A stretch of DNA of 64,000 bases from Streptomyces naganishii JCM 4654 (GTDB taxonomy: Bacteria; Actinomycetota; Actinomycetes; Streptomycetales; Streptomycetaceae): assembly GCF_014650575.1 (NCBI RefSeq), contig NZ_BMVF01000010.1, positions 62,001 through 126,000 on the forward strand. Reading direction: 5' to 3'. The notes beneath the pieces are model-generated. The model did no database searches and was not told the origin of the DNA. It saw only the letters and a program-made list of their open reading frames with translations. The position numbers were made by a program, and so were the translations under genes. Every line of letters begins with the position of its first letter. The first letter of the stretch is position 1. Shown one piece after another: positions 1-7,850 of the stretch.

Positions 1-91
1 CGCGGTTGGAGGCGTACAGCGCGGTGAGTTCGGTCAGCAGCTCGCCCGGCAGTTCCCGCTCGGGGCCGGGGGAGAGGGGTTCGAGGATCAC
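1..91 (-). CDS. N-terminal fragment of an unidentified protein
   Basis: A minus-strand reading frame enters from the left edge and starts at a GTG at 91, reading VILEPLSPGPERELPGELL at its N terminus. Nearly every codon ends in G or C, as in real genes here. A GTG at 136 is in frame but would add rare codons (CGA, CTT, AAT), so the shorter start is preferred; neither has a clear ribosome-binding site. The product cannot be identified from about 30 residues. Confidence 0.5.
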   Translation of the reverse strand, partial: MILEPLSPGPERELPGELLTELTALYASNR

Positions 92-214
92 CGGGGCAAG
101 GTATCGCGGGGTGCCCCGCGCCGCCGCGCCATTCACGGGGGCCGCCGAACGGCCGGAGCCCCGGCCCGGGACGGGCCGGGACTCCGCTGCGCCGGTGCGC
201 TGACGCGGGGTCCG

Positions 215-790
215 TCAGACGTTGACGCCGAAGTCCTTGGCGATGCCGACCAGGCCCGAGGCGTAACCCTGGCCGACGGCGCGGAACTTCCACTCCGCGC
301 CGTTGCGGTACAGCTCGCCGAAGACCATGGCCGTCTCGGTGGCGGCGTCCTCCGACAGGTCGTAGCGGGCGATCTCGGCGCCGCCGGCCTGGTTGACGAT
401 GCGGATGTAGGCGTTGCGGACCTGGCCGAAGTTCTGGCCGCGGTTCTCGGCGTCGTAGATGGAGACCGGGAAGACGACCTTGTCGATGTCGGCCGGGAGA
501 CCGGCGAGGTTGACGTTGATCGCCTCGTCGTCGCCTTCGCCCTGGCCGGTGCGGTTGTCGCCGGTGTGGACGATGGTGTTGTCCGGGGTCTGCTTGTTGT
601 TGAAGAAGACGAAGTGGCCGTCGGAGTACACCTTGCCCTGCGCGTTGACCGCGATCGCGGAGGCGTCCAGGTCGAAGTCCGTGCCGGTGGTGGTGCGGAC
701 GTCCCAGCCCAGGCCCACGGTGACGGCGGTCAGGCCCGGAGCTTCCTTGGTGAGCGAGACGTTGCCGCCCTTGGAGAGGCTTACAGCCAT
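215..790 (-). CDS. TerD-family tellurium-resistance / stress protein
   Basis: The product is 191 residues, the usual length of a single-domain TerD protein. It has the family opening (MAVSLSKGGNVSL) and the acidic calcium-binding signature around residues 60-95 (SDGHFVFFNN, then GDNRTGQGEGDDE). TerD proteins are cytoplasmic Ca2+-binding proteins linked to tellurite and general stress; the exact role in Streptomyces is unclear. The ATG at 790 follows a GGGAAGGGA ribosome-binding site. A longer in-frame extension to 841 has no family similarity and was rejected. No other ter genes are adjacent, so this is an orphan copy; Streptomyces usually carries many paralogues, so no gene symbol is given. 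Confidence 0.93.
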   Translation of the reverse strand: MAVSLSKGGNVSLTKEAPGLTAVTVGLGWDVRTTTGTDFDLDASAIAVNAQGKVYSDGHFVFFNNKQTPDNTIVHTGDNRTGQGEGDDEAINVNLAGLPADIDKVVFPVSIYDAENRGQNFGQVRNAYIRIVNQAGGAEIARYDLSEDAATETAMVFGELYRNGAEWKFRAVGQGYASGLVGIAKDFGVNV

Positions 791-998
791 GGTGTGGGAG
801 TCCCTTCCCTCGTTGCGTTGTGCGGACGAAGCTACCGCCACCTCTATGAACGCCGAGGGGGGTCCGCACGGTTCCGGATCTCTTTACCTTTTTTACCAAA
901 CCCGCGTCGAACACCCCGTCAGGGCCCGGCCGCGGCCGGGAGGGCGAGCGGGGGCGGCCGCGAAAACCGGGTGACGTGGCCCGGTCGGGAACGGGAAC

Positions 999-1436
999 AT
1001 GGGTGACATGTCCGGTCCCCATCTCATCCGCGGCTCCGTCGCGCTCCCCGAGGCCGAGCTGGCCTGGCGCTTCTCGCGGTCCTCGGGGCCCGGCGGACAG
1101 CACGTGAACACCAGCGACTCACAGGTCGAGCTCCGCTTCGACCTGGCGAACACCGAGGCCCTGCCCGAGGTGTGGAAGCGGCGCGCCCTGGAACGGCTGG
1201 CGCCCCGCCTGATCGACGGCGTGATCCTCGTACGCGCCTCCGAGCACCGCTCCCAGTGGCGCAACCGCGAGGCCGCCGCCGTACGCCTGGCGGCCCTCCT
1301 CGCCGAGGCGACCGCGCCCCCGCCCAGGCCCCGCAGACCGACCCGCGTGCCGCGCGGCATCAACGAGCGCCGCCTGCGCGAGAAGAAGCAGCGCTCCGAC
1401 ACCAAACGCGGCCGCTCGGGACGGGACTGGACCTAG
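999..1436 (+). CDS. arfB: ArfB-type peptidyl-tRNA hydrolase (ribosome rescue)
   Basis: This is a 145-residue class-I release-factor-like protein. The catalytic GGQ motif is at residues 32-34 in SSGPGGQHVNTSDSQVEL, followed by a basic C-terminal tail (INERRLREKKQRSDTKRGR) that in ArfB enters the empty mRNA channel of stalled ribosomes. It should hydrolyse peptidyl-tRNA on ribosomes lacking a stop codon. It lacks the codon-recognition domain of RF1/RF2, which supports the rescue role. An ATG at 1008 is an alternative start. It converges with the acetyltransferase gene and overlaps it by 4 bp. Confidence 0.92.
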   Translation: MGDMSGPHLIRGSVALPEAELAWRFSRSSGPGGQHVNTSDSQVELRFDLANTEALPEVWKRRALERLAPRLIDGVILVRASEHRSQWRNREAAAVRLAALLAEATAPPPRPRRPTRVPRGINERRLREKKQRSDTKRGRSGRDWT

Positions 1437-1906
1437 CCCCTGTCCGCGAGGTCCAGCGCGCCCACCGTCTGGCCGCCGCTCGTCTCGCCGTTCGCTCGGA
1501 AGCCGAGCCCGAGATAGAAGCGCTCCGGGCCGGTGGGGCCGGGATGCCAGGTCACGTACATCCGGCCGGCGCCCCGGCGGCGCAGCTCGGCGGGTACGGC
1601 CCCCACCGCGAAGCGGCCGTACCCGCGCCCCTGCTCCCGGGCCGCGATGTTCAGCCGCCACAGGCCCGAGCGGATCACGCTGCCGTCGCCGTGCCAGTCG
1701 ATGTCCAGGAAGGCCATGAGGAAGCCGACCGGACGGTCGCCGTCGAGGATCAGCCGCGGCCAGGCGGTGCCCGGGTGGACGTACGCCTCCGCGAGGGAGT
1801 TCACCACCGGTGACACCGCGTGCTCCTGGTCCGGGCGGACGGCGATGCCGAGAGCGGCGTCCAGGTTCTGCGGGGTGATCACCTCGAGGCGGGGCGCGGT
1901 CGTCAT
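1433..1906 (-). CDS. GNAT-family N-acetyltransferase
   Basis: The product is 157 residues with the GNAT acetyl-CoA-binding region REQGRGYGRFAVGAVPAEL near residues 91-109 (R/Q-x-x-G-x-G/A pattern) and the typical C-terminal strand FYLGLGFRANGE. The substrate cannot be told from sequence. The ATG at 1906 reads MTTAPRLEVITPQNLDAAL. It ends 4 bp inside the convergent arfB gene. Confidence 0.85.
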   Translation of the reverse strand: MTTAPRLEVITPQNLDAALGIAVRPDQEHAVSPVVNSLAEAYVHPGTAWPRLILDGDRPVGFLMAFLDIDWHGDGSVIRSGLWRLNIAAREQGRGYGRFAVGAVPAELRRRGAGRMYVTWHPGPTGPERFYLGLGFRANGETSGGQTVGALDLADRG

Positions 1907-1954
1907 GCGCGCACCCTAGGCGGCGTGATCACCGCCGGGCCACCGGAATACGGC

Positions 1955-2545
1955 TCAGCCCAGTTGGCGGTAGCGGCCCTTGAAGTATGTGAGGGGGCCG
2001 CCGTCGGCGCTGGGGAGCCGGGCCGTCAGGACCCGGCCCACCACCAGGGTGTGGTCGCCGGCGGGCACGCGTTGTTCGGTGCGCAGTTCCAGGGTGGCGA
2101 GGGCGCCGCCGACCAGGGGGGCGCCGGACACCTCGCCGCGTACGTAGGGGATGTCCTCGAAGAGGAGGCGGTCGCTGATGCGGCCCTTCATGGCGAACCG
2201 GCCGGCGATGTGGCGCTGGCTCTCGGAGAGGATCGACACCGCCCACAGCGGCTGCTCGGCGAGCAGGTCGTCCATGCGGGAGCCCTCGCGCAGGCTGACC
2301 AGGGCGAGCGGCGGGTCCAGGGACACCGAGACGAAGGCCGTGGCGGTCATGCCCACGTCCTCGCCGCCCGGCGCCAGCGGGTCGTCCGGGTCGAGCGGCG
2401 GCTCCTGCGCGGTCACCAGGACCACGCCGGCCGCCAGCCGGGACATCGCGGCGCGGAACTCCTCGTCGGTCACCCCCTCAGCATGCCCGGAGGCGGGCGT
2501 GGCGGTGGTGGTGGCGGAGGACGGCGCGAAGGATGTGTTCAGCAC
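1955..2545 (-). CDS. Flavin reductase family protein (FMN-binding)
   Basis: This 196-residue protein matches the FMN-binding flavin reductase fold: FRAAMSRLAAGVVLVTA near residues 30-46, then MTATAFVSVSLDPPLALVSL near 66-85, the FMN-binding core of the family. Such proteins reduce FMN with NAD(P)H, often for a partner monooxygenase, but no monooxygenase lies nearby. Between the two core strands is a longer polar loop (PPLDPDDPLAPGGED) than in many relatives. It is transcribed away from cdgB. Confidence 0.85.
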   Translation of the reverse strand: MLNTSFAPSSATTTATPASGHAEGVTDEEFRAAMSRLAAGVVLVTAQEPPLDPDDPLAPGGEDVGMTATAFVSVSLDPPLALVSLREGSRMDDLLAEQPLWAVSILSESQRHIAGRFAMKGRISDRLLFEDIPYVRGEVSGAPLVGGALATLELRTEQRVPAGDHTLVVGRVLTARLPSADGGPLTYFKGRYRQLG

Positions 2546-2749
2546 ACATCAACGCTAGTCACCCGCTCGCGGCGCTCGCATCGGGCCTCCGCCCGAGCCG
2601 GGACCGAGGCCCCGGGGGACGCCGGACCTAGGACCGAAGCCCCGCTTGCCGCGGACCTCTCGTGCATCATGTCCACACGCCCACAAAGTTTGCGTTCGGT
2701 GAACGCACAGGGAAACCGCAGAAACTCCACTCAATTGTTCACGTTCCGC

Positions 2750-2765
2750 TGTGACTTGAGTCACA
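2750..2765. promoter_or_regulatory. Crp-like palindrome upstream of cdgB
   Basis: TGTGACTTGAGTCACA is a 16-bp near-palindrome. Its core matches GTG-N6-GNCAC, the pattern I recall for Streptomyces Crp, exactly. It lies 127 bp before the cdgB start. The match is seen directly; binding is inferred. Confidence 0.45.
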
Positions 2766-2779
2766 AGAGCCACTAATTG

Positions 2780-2794
2780 TTGACCCTGTGTACC
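2780..2794. promoter_or_regulatory. BldD-like box 1 upstream of cdgB
   Basis: TTGACCCTGTGTACC agrees with the BldD consensus nTnACnC(A/T)GnGTnAn at all fixed positions except the penultimate one. BldD is the developmental repressor controlled by c-di-GMP, and cdgB is a known BldD target in S. coelicolor. Confidence 0.55.
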
Positions 2795-2802
2795 GAGTGG
2801 GC

Positions 2803-2817
2803 TTCACGCTGTGATTC
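2803..2817. promoter_or_regulatory. BldD-like box 2 upstream of cdgB
   Basis: TTCACGCTGTGATTC matches the left half and centre of the BldD consensus (TnACnCTGnG) but not the last conserved bases. It lies 9 bp after box 1, so the two could bind together. Confidence 0.45.
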
Positions 2818-2892
2818 AGTGGCGGAGACTGCACAGACGATACGCCGAAGAGCACCCTTGATTCGCTGCGAGGTCTCGGGGGGAGGGCGAGC

Positions 2893-4545
2893 ATGGAGAC
2901 CGAGTCGGAGCCGTACGTCCGTCTTGCGACCCTGCGGCAACTGCACCAGGTCATGGCGGACATGAACACCGCCCGCAGCCTGGCGGACACCCTGCAGACC
3001 GTCGCGGACGGCGTGGTGAACGGCCTCGGCTACGAGCTGGCCTGCGTCAACCTCGTGCGCCCCGACGGCGACCTCGTCGTCGCCGCCTTCGCCGGCAACC
3101 CCGCCGCCGAGGCCCTGATCACCGGCCGGACCGGCTCGCGCGACTCCTGGGAGCGGCGGCTGCAGATGGGCGAGCACTGGGGCGGCCTGGTGTTCATACC
3201 CCACACCGAGGGCTGGGTCCTCGACGACGACGACGTCCCGCAGTGGTACACGGACGGCCCTGCCCCCCGTTTCGAGGACGAGTGGCACCCCTCCGACCGG
3301 CTCTTCGCGCCCATGTACACCCCGGGCGCCCCCGACGGCCAGCGCGGCGAACTGCTCGGCGTGCTCTCCGTTGACCGCCCGCGCAACGGCCGCCGCCCCG
3401 GCGCCTGGGGCCGCGAGGCCCTCCAGATGTACGCCTTCCAGGCCGCCATCGCGATCAGCAACGCGCGCCTGCGGGCCAACATGCAGCGCGCCCTGGTCCG
3501 CCTGGAGCGCGAGCAGCAGGCCCTGCGGGCCAGCGAGGAGAGCTTCCGCCAGGCCTTCGAGTACGCCCCCTCCGGCATGGCCATCGCCGAGATGGGCGGC
3601 GACCAGCACGGCCGCATCCTGCGCACCAACGACGCCCTGTGCCGCCTGCTCGGCCGGCCCGCCGCCGCGATGCGCCGCTACTCCTTCTCCGACCTGGTCC
3701 ACCCCGAGGACATAGGCACCCTGCTGCGCACCTCCGCCGAGGGCGGCCGGGCCGAGCTCAGGCTGGCCCGCCGCGACGGCACCTACGTGTGGGTGTCCCT
3801 GCGCAACTCCGTCGTCGCCGACGCCGCCGACGGCCCCCGCTTCCTGCTCACCCACGTCGAGGACATCGAGGAGCGCAAGCGCCGCGAGCTGCACCTCGCC
3901 CACCGCGCCTCCCACGACTCGCTGACCGGCCTGCCCAACTCCGCCGAGCTGCGCGCCCGCCTGTCGGCCCGCCTGTGCCGCCGCCCGGCGCACGCGGGCG
4001 AGCTGGAGACCCTGGACGCGGCCTACGGCCACCCGGGCTACGACGTCGCCGGCCACGGCTTCGACTTCCGCCCCGGCACGGAGTCGTACGACGCCTACGA
4101 CCACCACGTGCACACCGTCGCCCCCGAGGGCGACCGGGACGACGGCACCAAGGGGCTCGCGGTCCTCTTCTGCGACCTCGACGGCTTCAAGTCGATCAAC
4201 GACCGGTTCGGGCACAACGCGGGCGACGCCGTCCTCATCGAGGTCGCCCGGCGCCTGAGCAACGGCGTGCGGGACGGCGACACCGTGGCCCGGCTGGGCG
4301 GCGACGAGTTCGTGATCCTCGCCAACGGCCTCGGCCGCGCCGACGCGGAGGACCTCGCCGTGCGGCTGCGCAACGAGATCATCCAGCCCATCCGCGCCGA
4401 GGGCCGGGCCGTCCGCGTCGGCGCCAGCTTCGGCATCGGCTGGGCCCACTGCGGCATGACGGCCGACGAAGTCCTGAAGTCGGCCGACGAGCGGATGTAC
4501 GTCGAGAAACGATCTCGTCCCAAACAGCACCGCCGGGCAGGATGA
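2893..4545 (+). CDS. cdgB: Diguanylate cyclase CdgB (GAF-PAS-GGDEF)
   Basis: This 550-residue cytoplasmic protein has a GAF region (about 13-200, QMYAFQAAIAISNARL at its end), a short coiled coil, a PAS/PAC domain (about 210-330, ending HVEDIEERKRREL) and a GGDEF domain (about 335-545). The active-site GGDEF is intact at 469-473, and an RxxD inhibitory site (RDGD, 460-463) sits five residues before the RL of that motif region, so it should make c-di-GMP with product feedback. About 55 residues rich in Tyr, His and Asp are inserted between DSLTGLPN and the metal-binding DLDGF. In S. coelicolor CdgB is a developmental diguanylate cyclase under BldD. The start is the ATG after a GGGGGGAGGGCGAGC ribosome-binding region. 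Confidence 0.93.
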   Translation: METESEPYVRLATLRQLHQVMADMNTARSLADTLQTVADGVVNGLGYELACVNLVRPDGDLVVAAFAGNPAAEALITGRTGSRDSWERRLQMGEHWGGLVFIPHTEGWVLDDDDVPQWYTDGPAPRFEDEWHPSDRLFAPMYTPGAPDGQRGELLGVLSVDRPRNGRRPGAWGREALQMYAFQAAIAISNARLRANMQRALVRLEREQQALRASEESFRQAFEYAPSGMAIAEMGGDQHGRILRTNDALCRLLGRPAAAMRRYSFSDLVHPEDIGTLLRTSAEGGRAELRLARRDGTYVWVSLRNSVVADAADGPRFLLTHVEDIEERKRRELHLAHRASHDSLTGLPNSAELRARLSARLCRRPAHAGELETLDAAYGHPGYDVAGHGFDFRPGTESYDAYDHHVHTVAPEGDRDDGTKGLAVLFCDLDGFKSINDRFGHNAGDAVLIEVARRLSNGVRDGDTVARLGGDEFVILANGLGRADAEDLAVRLRNEIIQPIRAEGRAVRVGASFGIGWAHCGMTADEVLKSADERMYVEKRSRPKQHRRAG

Positions 4546-4663
4546 TCCGCAGGTCAGTGCGGTGATGCGGCGCGAGTCACCCGTTTGGGCCCCGCGGAGC
4601 GGGTAGGCTCGCCATCCTCACGACGTACCGCATCCGCCCCGCACTGTTGAGGAGTACCAAGGG

Positions 4664-5608
4664 ATGACGCCCGGCAACAACGGCGCGAGCACGCCCGAGG
4701 ACGACGACCCGTTCGGCTACCTGTACGCCGATGGTCAGGCCAACGGAGCCCAGCCGCCCTCCGGCGGCTACGGCTACCCGGGCTCGGTCAACCGGGTCCG
4801 CGCGGTCGGACAGCGGCAGTACGGCCAGCAGGCGGCCCAGCAGGCCCCCACGGCGGCCTACGGGCAGGTCCCGCAGCAGCAGGGCGCCTACGGGCAGCCG
4901 AGCGCCCACTACGCCGCCCCGGAGACGCTTCCCGGCGGCGCCCCCACCGGCCGCCAGCAGGCGCAGGGCGGGGGCGGCCGCGGCCGGGGCCCGAACACCA
5001 AGGGTCTGCTGATCGGCGCGATCGCCGTGGTCGCGGCGGTCGTCATCGGCATCAGCGTGGCCATGCTCGGCGACAAGGGCGACAGCGGCGGCGACAAGGC
5101 CGGCGGCACCGCCCCGACCGCCACCCGGAGCTCCGGGCCCAGCCCCTCCACGACCGACACCGCGGCCCCCGCCGGGGAACTCCCGAAGAGCGACGCGAAG
5201 GCCCTCCAACTCGGCGGCGGCGCGAGCACCGCCTCCGACGTCAAGGGCGCCAGGTCGGACGGCGGCGTCTACGTGACGAACTTCAACAACGTCGGCGCCT
5301 CGGTCACCTGGAACGTCAACGGCATCCCGGCCGACGGCAAGTACACCGTCTACGTCGGCTACACCGTCCCCGGCAAGGACGGCACCGCGACCCTCACGGT
5401 CAACGGCTCGGTGTCCGAGCAGCCCGTCAAGCTGAAGAACTGGGCGGGGGCACCCGAGGGCGACTACGAGAAGGGCTGGACGAAGACCTACAACTACGTC
5501 CAGCTCAACAAGGGCACGAACACCATCAAGATCTCGTGCGAGCAGGGCAACCAGTGCGATGCCGACATCGACCAGTTGTGGCTGGTGAAGGGCTGGGTCG
5601 GCGGCTGA
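4664..5608 (+). CDS. Membrane-anchored carbohydrate-binding module protein
   Basis: The 314-residue product has a disordered N-terminal third rich in Gln, Gly, Tyr and Pro (residues 1-110), one transmembrane helix (about 114-136, LLIGAIAVVAAVVIGISVAML), a Thr/Ser/Pro linker, and a beta-sandwich domain (about 185-314) resembling CBM6/CBM35 (YVTNFNNVGASVTWNVN; ending GNQCDADIDQLWL). It is probably a type II membrane protein presenting a sugar-binding domain outside the cell. The ATG follows GAGGAG. No catalytic domain is fused. It is downstream of cdgB and ahead of the amino-sugar genes, which fits a role with cell-wall or chitin-derived glycans. Confidence 0.85.
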   Translation: MTPGNNGASTPEDDDPFGYLYADGQANGAQPPSGGYGYPGSVNRVRAVGQRQYGQQAAQQAPTAAYGQVPQQQGAYGQPSAHYAAPETLPGGAPTGRQQAQGGGGRGRGPNTKGLLIGAIAVVAAVVIGISVAMLGDKGDSGGDKAGGTAPTATRSSGPSPSTTDTAAPAGELPKSDAKALQLGGGASTASDVKGARSDGGVYVTNFNNVGASVTWNVNGIPADGKYTVYVGYTVPGKDGTATLTVNGSVSEQPVKLKNWAGAPEGDYEKGWTKTYNYVQLNKGTNTIKISCEQGNQCDADIDQLWLVKGWVGG

Positions 5609-5616
5609 CCCCCGTC

Positions 5617-5632
5617 ACGGGGCCGGCCCCGT
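5617..5632. terminator. GC-rich palindrome between convergent genes
   Basis: ACGGGGCCGGCCCCGT is a perfect 16-bp palindrome just after the CBM gene and before the end of the convergent sugar kinase. The flanking CCCGTCAC is repeated about every 15 bp. It may end transcription from both sides, but there is no U-tract. Confidence 0.35.
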
Positions 5633-5648
5633 CACGCGGCCGGCCCCG

Positions 5649-6578
5649 TCACGCCGCGCTGGCCTCCCCGGTCACCGACACCCGGCTCAGCAGTTCCTCG
5701 TAGTCGGGGCGGTCGAAGTCGCCCGCTGTGGGGGACAGGACCGTTGCTGCGGAGAGGGCGACCGCTCGGGTCAGGCGGTCGGGCCAGGGGAGGTGCTCGA
5801 CCAGGCCCGAGAGCAGGCCCGCGACCACCGAGTCGCCGGCGCCGGTCGGGTTGCCCCGGACACGGGCGGGCGGGACGGCCCGCCAGGTGCCCTCCGGGGT
5901 GTGGGCGAGCAGGCCCTCGGCGCCCAGGGAGGCGACCACCGCGCGGGCCCCGCGCCGGCGGGCGTCCTGGGTGGCGCGGCGCGGCTCGTGGGAGCCGGTG
6001 AGCTCGGCCAGTTCGTCGGCGTTGGGCTTGATGAGGTCGGGGCGGGCCGCCACCCCGCGCCGCAGCGCCTCCCCGCCGGTGTCCAGCAGCACGGGCACGT
6101 TCGCGGCCCGCGCGGTGCGCACCAGACCGGCGTAGGCGCCCACCGGCAGTCCGGGCGGCAGGCTGCCGCACAGCGCCACCGCCGACACCGAGCCCAGCAG
6201 CCCCTCGTAGACGTCCTGGAAGGCGGACCACTCGGCAGGGGAGACGACCGGGCCCGGCTCGTTGAACTGGGTGGTGTCGCCGGTGCGCTCGTCGACCACG
6301 GCGACCGTGCGCCGCGTACGGCCGGCGCAGGGGGCCAGGGCGTCCGTCACGCCCCGCACCCCGGCCAGCCCCTCGCGCAGCTCGCGCCCGGTGCTGCCGC
6401 CCGCGAAACCCGTGACGGTCACCTCGTGGCCGAGGGCCGCCAGCACCCGGGCCACGTTGACGCCCTTGCCGCCGGGCCGTTCGCCCACCTCGGTCACCCG
6501 GTGCGAGGTGTGCGGCCTGAGCGCCGGCACCCGGTAGGTGACGTCGAGAGCGGTGTTCAACGTGACCGTGAGGATCAC
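5649..6578 (-). CDS. PfkB-family sugar kinase (1-phosphofructokinase-like)
   Basis: The 309-residue protein has the PfkB N-terminal signature (VTLNTALDVTYRVPAL, then RPGGKGVNVARVLAALG) and the ATP/active-site signature NPTGAGDSVVAGLL with the catalytic GAGD at 246-249. Family members phosphorylate fructose-1-P, tagatose-6-P or related sugars. The GTG at 6578 follows GGGGGAGG. It lies downstream of nagA on the same strand, separated by a strong hairpin, so it is probably a separate unit. Its location suggests a phosphosugar from amino-sugar breakdown as substrate, but sequence alone cannot tell. Confidence 0.88.
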   Translation of the reverse strand: MILTVTLNTALDVTYRVPALRPHTSHRVTEVGERPGGKGVNVARVLAALGHEVTVTGFAGGSTGRELREGLAGVRGVTDALAPCAGRTRRTVAVVDERTGDTTQFNEPGPVVSPAEWSAFQDVYEGLLGSVSAVALCGSLPPGLPVGAYAGLVRTARAANVPVLLDTGGEALRRGVAARPDLIKPNADELAELTGSHEPRRATQDARRRGARAVVASLGAEGLLAHTPEGTWRAVPPARVRGNPTGAGDSVVAGLLSGLVEHLPWPDRLTRAVALSAATVLSPTAGDFDRPDYEELLSRVSVTGEASAA

Positions 6579-6643
6579 CAGGTCCGACCTCCCCCGAGTA
6601 AGCGCGCCTGTTCGCGGTGTTCCGGAGGTTCGATCATGCCAAA

Positions 6644-6684
6644 GACCCGGCGGACCGCCCAGCCCTGGGACGGTCCGCCGGGTC
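6644..6684 (-). terminator. Terminator hairpin downstream of nagA
   Basis: GACCCGGCGGACCG pairs perfectly with CGGTCCGCCGGGTC around a 13-nt loop. On the minus strand it is followed by TTT and lies 17 bp past the nagA stop, which fits a rho-independent terminator for the nag operon. Confidence 0.75.
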
Positions 6685-6700
6685 CCTTCGGCGGGACGGA

Positions 6701-7843
6701 TCAGCCCAGTTGCGGCTCAACCACCCACTCGCCGTGCCGCATCACGCCCCGGAGGCCGAAGTCCTCGTCGAGCAGCACCAGGTCGGCGTCCTTGCCGGGC
6801 TCGAGTGAGCCCACCCGGTCGTCCAGGCCGAGCAGCCGGGCCGGGTTGGCGGACAGCGCGGCCACCGCGTCCTCCACGCGCAGCCCGTCGACCGTGACCG
6901 CCCGCTGGAACGCGCGGTCCAGCGTGAGCGTGGAGCCCGCGATCGAGCCGCCCTCGACCAGCCGCGCCACCCCGTCGGCGACCTCGACCTCCAGCGGGCC
7001 GAGCATGTAGCGGCCGTCGCCGGAGCCGGCCGCGTCCATCGCGTCGGTGATGAAGGCCACCCGGGCCGCGCCCGCGTGGTGGAAGGCCAGCTCGAGGGCG
7101 GCCTGGTGCAGGTGCACGCCGTCGTTGATCAGCTCCACGGTGATCCGCTCGTCCTCCAGCAGCGCCGCGATCGGGCCGGGGGAGCGGTGGCCGAGGACGG
7201 GCATCGCGTTGAACAGGTGGGTGGCGACGGTGGCCCCCGCGTCGATCGCCCGGACCGTCTGCTCGTACGTGGCGTCGGTGTGCCCGATCGCCGCGATCAC
7301 GCCGTGGTCCGCCAGCAGCCGTACGGAGTCGATGCCGCCGGGCAGTTCGGCGGCCAGGGTCATCATCTTCGCCCGGCCGCGCGCCGCCTCGATCAGCTTG
7401 CGGACCTCGGCCGGGTCCGGGTCGCGCAGCAGCGACTCGGAGTGCGCGCCCTTGCGGCACGGGGAGATGAACGGCCCCTCGAAGTGGATCCCCGCGATGT
7501 CGCCCTGCTCGGCCAGCTCGGACAGCAGCCCGGCCTGCTTGGCGAGGACGCCCATGTCGTCGGTGACGGTGGAGGCGACGACGGTGGTGGTGCCGTGCGC
7601 CCGGTGGGCTCGTACGGCGGTGAGCACGTCGTCGGCCGAGCCGGAGAAGGAGGCCCCGCCGCCGCCGTGGTTGTGCATGTCGACGAAGCCGGGGACGAGC
7701 CAGTGCCCGCTCACGTCGAGGATGTCGGCGCCCTCGGGAGCGCTCCTGGCGATCCGCGTGCCCTCGACGCTCACGCGGCCGCCGTCCACGATCCCGGTGG
7801 GCAGCACCACCCGGGCACCGGCGAGAACCTTGCTAGTGGCCAT
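6701..7843 (-). CDS. nagA: N-acetylglucosamine-6-phosphate deacetylase
   Basis: NagA removes acetate from GlcNAc-6-P to give glucosamine-6-P, the signal molecule that releases the repressor DasR. The 380-residue protein has the amidohydrolase metal motif VDMHNHGGGG (H57, H59), the HFEGPFISP segment, the THLFNAMPVLGHRSPG substrate loop and the catalytic aspartate in FITDAMDAAG. Length is normal for the family. It starts 7 bp after the nagK stop, so nagK-nagA form an operon, probably read from the dre-bearing promoter near 8.8 kb. Confidence 0.95.
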   Translation of the reverse strand: MATSKVLAGARVVLPTGIVDGGRVSVEGTRIARSAPEGADILDVSGHWLVPGFVDMHNHGGGGASFSGSADDVLTAVRAHRAHGTTTVVASTVTDDMGVLAKQAGLLSELAEQGDIAGIHFEGPFISPCRKGAHSESLLRDPDPAEVRKLIEAARGRAKMMTLAAELPGGIDSVRLLADHGVIAAIGHTDATYEQTVRAIDAGATVATHLFNAMPVLGHRSPGPIAALLEDERITVELINDGVHLHQAALELAFHHAGAARVAFITDAMDAAGSGDGRYMLGPLEVEVADGVARLVEGGSIAGSTLTLDRAFQRAVTVDGLRVEDAVAALSANPARLLGLDDRVGSLEPGKDADLVLLDEDFGLRGVMRHGEWVVEPQLG

Positions 7844-7850
7844 CAGGTGG

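Noticed and set aside
2773..4530. 585-codon frame antisense to cdgB
   Set aside because: Low-complexity Val/Gly/Ala-rich shadow of cdgB without a ribosome-binding site or motif.
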